Below, piece by piece: positions 57,661-64,000 of a stretch of DNA of 64,000 bases (position 1 is the stretch's first letter; the number at the start of each line of letters is the position of its first letter). The notes beneath the pieces are model-generated. The model saw only the letters and a list, made by a program, of their open reading frames with translations. It made no database searches and was not told the DNA's origin. Origin of the DNA: Coniochaeta sp. PMI_546 (Eukaryota > Ascomycota > Sordariomycetes > Coniochaetales > Coniochaetaceae); assembly GCA_021432605.1 (NCBI GenBank), contig MU271151.1, positions 1 to 64,000 on the forward strand, read 5' to 3'. The translations under genes and the position numbers were made by a program.

Positions 57661-58099
57661 TGCAGCTATCTGTCAATGTCGTGATAGATGTGGTTTGATT
57701 ATTTGTAACTCACGGAAGACCCAGCTGGGGAGTTGACATTATTCAAGTTGAATGGCAGAATGGCAAGAAACTTTTTAGTGGAGCACGGCTCTCCTCACCT
57801 TGGCCGGCTCACCGTTCACCGGTCAGCGACCGATTTCCCCACATCCGCGCCCATCGTACCTATCACGTCAGCACCTATTACACAGTACGGTGCTTCTGCA
57901 GGGGGCGTTTTTGGCGGCTTGGCGCCTGCAACGGTTTGGATCTGGCGACGCGATTTGAAATGCGCCGAGGTTCCCGGTGAATTCTCATTAAAACATTTCC
58001 CAATCACTCCCTTCTTCCACGGTGTCTTCTTCCCTGCTTGGGTGTTCTCTCTTTTTGTCTGGCCGTTCTGTTAATGCCCCTCGACGTGTCGCCGTAAGA
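57661..58099. promoter_or_regulatory. Divergent promoter region between utp6 and cwh43
   Basis: This 439-bp spacer separates the start codons of two genes that point away from each other. Incidental frames cross it. No specific site could be assigned with confidence. Confidence 0.45.
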
Positions 58100-61000
58100 A
58101 TGGCGTCGTCCAAGTACAAGGATAAGGACGCCGGTGTGGTGGTGGCCTTCAATGGCAGCTGGGTCAGTTGGCTGCACACGACTGCTGCATATGGTACGTG
58201 AACCTGACGCCCTGATGTTCTCTTGGTATGTCCTGGGCCAAACGGCTGATCGCATCGTGACATATCTCTAGCTGCCTTCCTGCTTGCCCTGATCGTGGGC
58301 ATGTCCCTTCACTACAAGAAGATTGTCCAGAACGAGCACTACGGTTACCCAGACGAGTGGTTCCCCTCGGTTTCTGCCACGATCGGCGATCGATACCCCG
58401 AGCGATCCGTGTTTATGCTCTTCATCGCCATCACATCCGGGCCCAGATTTGCCCTTGTCGGCCTATGGTACCTGTTGACTGCGAAGCCCGGCCGTACGCT
58501 GCCCAAGGTCGTCGCTGGATTCGGTCTTTTTAGGACGCTTACATGTGGCGGATGGACGTACATCACGTCGACAGACGATCATGACTGGCACGACATCTTT
58601 ATGATCTCGTATCTTGTCGCAACGATCCCGTGGACTTTTGGATGCCTTGCCCTGAGCCCCCCGAACCCGCAGGCAATCAAGCTGCGGAAATACTTCGCGG
58701 GCGCATTCTTCGGCACTCTCGTCCCGTTGGTCTACTTCTTCATCCAGCACAAGGTTCACCGAGTTGCCGGAGGTGAGTTTCCGCATAAAACGCCTCTCAA
58801 GCGGGAAGAGTACTGACCCTGGCCGCAGCTTACACGATTTACGCATTCTTCGAATGGTCTCTGGTCCTCCTCGACGTGGCGTTTGACGCTGTGAGCGCTC
58901 TCGACTTCGACACATTCGAGGTCGTGATCAAGGATGTCAAGGGCGCGAGCAAGGGGTACGTGCAATGGCTTCCGAAATAGCTTTTTTTCTTTCGAAAAAG
59001 ATGCTTGTACAATATCATCTGGCTACGAGCAGAAATGCAATAAACGAGATCATGATTCTAAAGGTCTGTCTGTCTAGTGCCAACAAGTCGTCCGTTCCGA
59101 CCGCCGTGCTTGAGAAGGAGTAAGCTGAGCCCTAGCCGAGGCTGTGTGTGATTCTCGGACTGACGAGGTACAACAGAAAGGAGAGGGCTACCGGTGGTGT
59201 GTTCTCCGCCGGGTATAGCACGAGCGACGCTTTAGATATTGCTGCAGATATCTACCACGGAGTAAGCATACCTTCAGCATCTTACGCCACGGTCTTTGGG
59301 CTCACAGCAATCTAGTTCGTCTTCTGGTCGGTACTTACCAGTCTTGGGCTTGTTGTTTGGTGTAAGTCTACTACACAACTTCCTCGATGCATCGTCTTTC
59401 TAACGGTGATCTAGACTTCCCTCTCTGGCACATGGGCATCTCCGGTTATGAGGCTCTCGTCATGTCAACGGTCTCTCCTTTCTTGCTGGCCATAAAGCCC
59501 CTTCGTTCGTTGATCGTCAGGAACCTCCGAGTTGCACACCTGCTGTCTCTGGCCGGCGTGCTAGCTTGGCTGGTCAAGACCCCCGAGTACCGTCTCTTCA
59601 CAGTTGGATTCGGTGTTTCGATGGGCTGCCTATCTTGGGCGGCCACGTTCTACTCCGAGTCCGTGCATGGTCCGAGGCTCGAATCCAGAATCCTGGCTTT
59701 CACTGTGGGCTTGCTAATGTCGGCAATCGTCAAGTTCGCCTGGCAGACGAATAACCCGATCTGGCCCATTATGCACGCAGAGAACGGCGGGTATAACGGA
59801 ACCGGCTTTGCCCTCGCCGTGCTGGCTGCATTGAGGTTCACACGCAAGGCTCCTCTGCAGGTCGATCACGCCGTGGAGAAGAAGAGTGGTTCGTCCCTGC
59901 TTTCAGCAATCAGCATCGGCGGCCTGCTATTTGGGTTGCATTCGTTGTTGTCCGATACCAGCACTATGATCCTGTGGGTGTGGGATGGATATCCCATCCG
60001 CGGTCCGGTCTCCAATGTCCACGCCTGGTATACCATTGCTGCTATGAGCATCGGCGTCGTCTCGGGTATTTTCGCGCAAGGCATCGTCACGACCTGGACG
60101 ACTTACGGCGCTGCCTGTGTTGGTGCCGCTCTTCTCACGCTCTACAGCCAGTGGCTTGGTTACTACGGCGCCCTGGTGCTCGCAGCCTACCTCATGGCCA
60201 TCTCCGTCCCCTTGATCGCCAACGCATCCAGGAAGTCCCCCGCAGTGACATTCGGTCTCGGTTTCTTCATCTACAACTTCCTCGTCCTCTTCCACGTCTG
60301 GGTGGTCGCATATGCCTTTGTGCCGGGCGGTCCTCTCGTCCGCGAGCACACGGACTGGATTATGATCACAATGATGCTCGCGATCGGCGCCGGCGTCTGG
60401 GACCTAGCCGCGCAGAACAACTCCGCCAACAAGAAAGCTCGTGCTCGCCGGTCGACCTCCAACCCGCACAGGCGGTACCACCTCGGCGCCCTGGGCGTGC
60501 TGAACATCGCCTTCCTGGCCGCCGCCTTCCTCCGGTTCCCTACGAACGACTACAAGCCCTACCACGGCGAGGACAGGGTCGTCACGGCGGGTATCTGGAC
60601 GATCCATTTCAGCCTCGACAACGACATGTGGTCCTCGGAGCGGCGCATGCGCGATCTCATCAAGGAAATGGAGCTCGACGTCGTGGGACTGCTCGAGAGC
60701 GACCTACAGCGCATCATCATGGGCAACCGCGACACGACGCAGTTCCTCGCGGAGGATCTGGGCATGTACGTCGACTACGGCCCGGGGCCGAACAAGCACA
60801 CCTGGGGCGCGGCGCTGCTGTCCAAGTTCCCCATCGTCAACTCCACCCACCACCTCCTCCCCTCTCCGGTGGGCGAGCTCGCGCCCGCGATCCACGCCAC
60901 GCTGGATGTCTACGGCACCTTGGTGGACGTGTTCGTGTTCCACTCGGGCCAGGAGGAGGATCCGGAGGACCGCAGGCTGCAGAGCGAGTACCTCGCCAAA

Positions 61001-61414
61001 CTCATGGGGAGCACCACGCGGCCGAGCTTCCTGCTCAGCTACCTGGTCACGAAGCCGCTGGAGGGGAACTACAACACGTACGTCTCCGAGACGAGCGGGA
61101 TGCACGACGTGGACAAGTCGGACTGGGACAGGTGGTGCGAGTATATCCTCTTCAAGGGGCTCAGGAGGGTGGGCTATGCGAGGGTCAGCAGGAGCACGAT
61201 CACCGACACGGAGCTGCAGGTGGCCAAGTTTGTGGTGCCCGCGACGCAGGAGGATAGTGCCTATGCCTGGGGCGTGGACGAGGGGCTGAGGGATCGGAGG
61301 GTCAGCGAGGAGGAGGTGCCGGCCGGATGGAGGTTCCCTGCTCTGTTTAGGGGTGAGGGAGTTAGGGGCCATCGGTATCATGTCTTTGATGAGCCGAGGT
61401 ACTATAACTTCTGA
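58100..61414 (+). CDS. cwh43: Cwh43, GPI-anchor lipid remodelling protein (six exons)
   Basis: Exons are 58100-58193, 58272-58772, 58829-58955, 59177-59261, 59316-59361 and 59415-61414, giving 950 residues. The first three exons encode a FRAG1/DRAM/Sfk1-like membrane domain (AAFLLALIVGMSLHYKKIV, TSGPRFALVGLWYLL, GGWTYITSTDDHDWHD). Exons 4-6 continue with many hydrophobic helices (FVFWSVLTSLGLVVWYFP, LWHMGISGYEALVMS) and end in a luminal domain of the endonuclease/exonuclease/phosphatase superfamily (MELDVVGLLESD, GNRDTTQFLAEDLGMY, GAALLSKFPI). In yeast Cwh43 replaces diacylglycerol by ceramide on GPI anchors in the ER and Golgi. Yeast has one fused protein while mammals split the halves (PGAP2 and PGAP2IP); here they are fused. 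The apparent break at 58.98-59.41 kb is explained by introns, one of 221 bp. Confidence 0.9.
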
Positions 61415-62303
61415 GATGGACTTGTGGTGCTGGAAGCTGTAGGCATGGGATAATGTGATGAGATGAGATGAGATTGCATGTGGACGATGCTGGGACGAAT
61501 GTCTGGGGTTAAGGGTTCGGAGGCTCAGAGGGAGGATCCCGTGGAAATTCTCCTTTGTATCACGGCCTGTACGACAACAAGTTAACAGGTATGGCTGTTC
61601 ATAATGTAATAGGAGTAAGTGCTTGAGTGTTTCCCTTGGTAGTCATCACCGTGGACCTGATTCGCCCTGTTGACATCGAGACACAACCCTGCTGAGCTTA
61701 CTATTTCTAGGCACCCTCGGTCATCAAGATCTGAGGTTTCTACCAAGGGCCGTAAGCTTATTACCCAGCAGTTCCCTGATTCTGACATGCGTCTGGGGGG
61801 TTAGACTCTATACTCCACTTCTCCGCAACATTTAATCCCCATCTCGATCCACTGTAAAGAGCGGCCAATCCCGCCCACTGCTCGTATAGATTCACAAGGA
61901 ACAAGGTCCTGAACGGATACATCGCAGTAGGTCACAGGTCAGCTGCGGCAATGCAAGCAGTTTGTCATAGCCACCCTTTGTTCCGCGGCTTTCCGCGAGA
62001 AGGGGAGACGCCAGAGGTGCAATGACGACGTCGTCTCGGCTCAACCACCGGGCGATAAGCTGATAAGGGGATGGTAAGGCCGCGACAAGCCGAAGGTGTA
62101 TTGTAGACGGAGTGAGGGACCGATGGCACCTGCCGTAACAAAGACATTTATGAGAACGTGGCTTCCCTCCCGGATTATGAGCTGAAAATGTTTGGTTGCT
62201 GTTCTCTGTTCGTCTTCTCTAATGAGTTTATGAAGTGTAGGTAAACATAAGGTGTAACTGCTCAGCATCTCAAAGTGTACCTAAGCAGCATTGACGTACC
62301 GCC
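61415..62303. other. Intergenic region without a recognisable gene
   Basis: About 890 bp lie between two plus-strand genes. The last few hundred bases should contain the P450 promoter. No other feature is supported. Confidence 0.55.
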
Positions 62304-63979
62304 ATGGTTGACATCACCAACACCCACTCCAGCATGGCCATGGACCATCTCTACTTCTGGCTGGCCGTCCTGGCCGGCTCAGCAGCTGTTTATGTGAGTT
62401 TCACGATCAATCATGTGCTTTATCGCACCTCAACTCACGATCACACAATACTAACAACCGCAACAAGACAACATGTGTAGCCCTCTACCGCCTCTATTTC
62501 CACCCCCTGGCCAAATACCCCGGCCCCTTCCTCGCCAAGCTGACAGACGGCTACATGCTCTACCACGCCTGGCGCGGCGACCGGCACCTCGAGTTCTGGC
62601 GCCTGCACCAGCGCTACGGCCGCGCCGTGCGCTTCGGGCCCAACAGCCTGAGCGTCAACTCCGCCGCCGCCCTGAAGGACATCTACGGCTTCAAGGCCAA
62701 CGTGCGCAAGTCCGAGTTCTACGACGCCTTCGTGCACCCGGCCCCCAACACGCACAACGTCAGGGACAAGGAGATGCACGCCCGCAAGAGGCGGGTGCTG
62801 AGCCAGGCCTTCAGCGATAGCGCCATCAAGGGCGTGGAGAGGTACATTCTGAACAATGTGCGGACGTTCTGCGATGCCATCGGTGAGATGGGGAGGGTGG
62901 CTGAGAAGGGCTGGACGGGGCCGAAGAACATGGCCGATTGGTGCAACTGGCTGGCCATGGATATTCTCGGGGACCTCTGCTTCGGCAAGGCCTTTCACAT
63001 GCTCGAGCGGCCGGATAACCGGTACGCGATTGACCTTGTTGGTGCCGCGGCGTCGAGGCATCTGCTCTGCGGCACGATGCCGATCGTCAATACCCTCAGC
63101 CTGGACAAGATCCTGTTTCGGAAGATTGCCGCAGGGAGGGCCAAGTACATGGCTTACTCCCGTGCGCAGCTTACCGAGCGGACGAAGCTGGGCGAGGAGA
63201 CGGACCGGAGGGACTTTTTCTATCATCTGTTGAAGGCCAAGGATCCGGAGACGGGCCACGGCTTCGCCATGCCGGAGCTGTGGGGAGAGTCCAACCTGCT
63301 GATCATAGCGGGGTCGGATACGACGAGTACGGCCATGGCGGCTACGCTGTTTTATCTTGTCCGTGACCCGAGGGCGCTGGAGAAGGTCACGAGGGAGGTG
63401 AGGGAGATGTTTGAGGATGTGGAGGATATTCATCAGGGGCCTAAGTTGGGCGGGTGCACGTATCTCAAGGCGTGTATTGATGAGGCTATGCGGTTGAGCC
63501 CTTCAGTCGGCGGGGTACTGCCCAGAGAGGTGCTGGCTGGCGGAGCAACGATTGACGGTGAAAGGGTCCCGGCTGGCGTTGTGGTAGGCACGCCGCACTA
63601 TGCTATTCACCATAATCCGGATTACTACCCGCAGCCGTTCGAGTTTGTGCCGGAGCGGTGGATTGCCGGGTCCGAGGCCAGGGTCTTGGGCGGCAAGGTG
63701 TCCGAGGACGATGTTGCCAGGGCGCAGAGTGCGTTCTGCCCTTTCTCGATCGGACCGAGAGGATGCATTGGAAAGGGCTTGGCTTATCTCGAGATGACGA
63801 CTACGCTGGCGAGGGTGCTGTTCTTGTACGATGTCCGCCGGGCTGTGGGCGTTGCTGACCCTGGTGAGGGCAAGGCAGATGCTGAGTGGGGGAGAGATCG
63901 CGTTGGAGAGTATCAGCTTGTCGACACGTTTACAAGTTTGAAAGATGGTCCTTTGGTGGAGTTTAGGAGGAGAATTTGA
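62304..63979 (+). CDS. Microsomal cytochrome P450 monooxygenase (two exons)
   Basis: Exon 1 (62304-62393) and exon 2 (62468-63979) are joined by a 74-bp intron and give 533 residues. The N-terminus forms one membrane anchor (LYFWLAVLAGSAAVY, then TTCVALYRLYFHPL) followed by the Pro-rich hinge KYPGP. All core motifs are present: I-helix AGSDTTSTA near residue 310, ExxR in EAMRLSP near 370, PERW, and the heme-binding FSIGPRGCIGKG with its Cys near 459. It is therefore probably active. Sequence style resembles the fungal P450s often annotated as benzoate 4-monooxygenase-like or isotrichodermin-hydroxylase-like, but the substrate cannot be named. No other secondary-metabolism gene is seen in the window; a cluster could continue to the right. 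Confidence 0.88.
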
Positions 63980-64000
63980 AGATACTTTGGGTGAGGAGAG

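Noticed and set aside
58980-59414. Two separate genes for the membrane half and the C-terminal half of cwh43
   Set aside because: Small exons at 59177-59261 and 59316-59361 join them in frame with matching conserved blocks.
59974-61257. 427-codon frame on the same strand as cwh43
   Set aside because: It overlaps cwh43 in another frame, is Arg/Pro/His-rich and lacks any domain.
62441-63433. 330-codon antisense frame in the P450
   Set aside because: Shadow frame; the P450 motifs on the other strand are complete.

Overview
This window is nuclear DNA of a filamentous ascomycete (Pezizomycotina, most likely Sordariomycetes). The genes have short GT-AG introns of about 50-75 bp with CTRAC-like branch points, and many products are typically fungal (HET-domain protein, Cwh43, Hpc2, FG nucleoporin with a CCCH finger, secreted Cu-type SOD). 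The left third carries the mark of repeat-induced point mutation (RIP): CpA and TpG are almost gone, TpA is in excess and CpG is spared. The species cannot be fixed from the sequence alone.

Region 1-20,780 is a gene-free, RIP-decayed nest of LTR-retrotransposon fossils. A youngest Ty3/Gypsy copy (1597-8377, minus strand, two 392-bp LTRs, 5-bp target duplication) sits inside a second copy of the same family (left window edge to 12935, minus strand). That copy in turn interrupts the gag region of a third copy on the plus strand (12936-17708). The third copy's 3' LTR abuts the integrase/chromodomain end of a different chromovirus-type Gypsy fossil (about 17709-18800). Beyond that lies more decayed DNA with an unidentified minus-strand protein fossil (about 19.7-20.2 kb). 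All three copies of the first family share a coding-like frame running antisense to pol next to the 3' LTR.

From about 20.8 kb the DNA turns abruptly GC-rich and genic. From left to right: mitochondrial transcription factor/rRNA-dimethylase-like protein (mtf1), a secreted Cu-type superoxide dismutase, a decayed zinc-finger/kinase locus, a minisatellite, a HET-domain gene with one apparent frame break, a secreted nucleoside hydrolase, and a mitochondrial gamma-butyrobetaine dioxygenase-like enzyme. These are followed by Cue3/ASCC2 (containing a 105-N assembly gap), ribosomal protein uS10 (rps20), nucleoporin NUP42-like, a T5orf172/GIY-YIG-fold protein, a DHA1 MFS transporter, HIR-complex subunit Hpc2, an EVE-domain protein, Utp6, Cwh43 and a cytochrome P450.

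The part from 35 to 61 kb is mostly conserved housekeeping: ribosome quality control and biogenesis (Cue3, uS10, Utp6), nuclear export (NUP42), histone deposition (Hpc2) and GPI-anchor remodelling (Cwh43). Several neighbours are arranged as convergent pairs with gaps under 100 bp or as divergent pairs sharing a promoter region. The 22-33 kb stretch beside the repeat nest is more accessory in character, with long spacers, broken genes, a HET gene and a minisatellite. No tRNA, rRNA or CRISPR array was seen.
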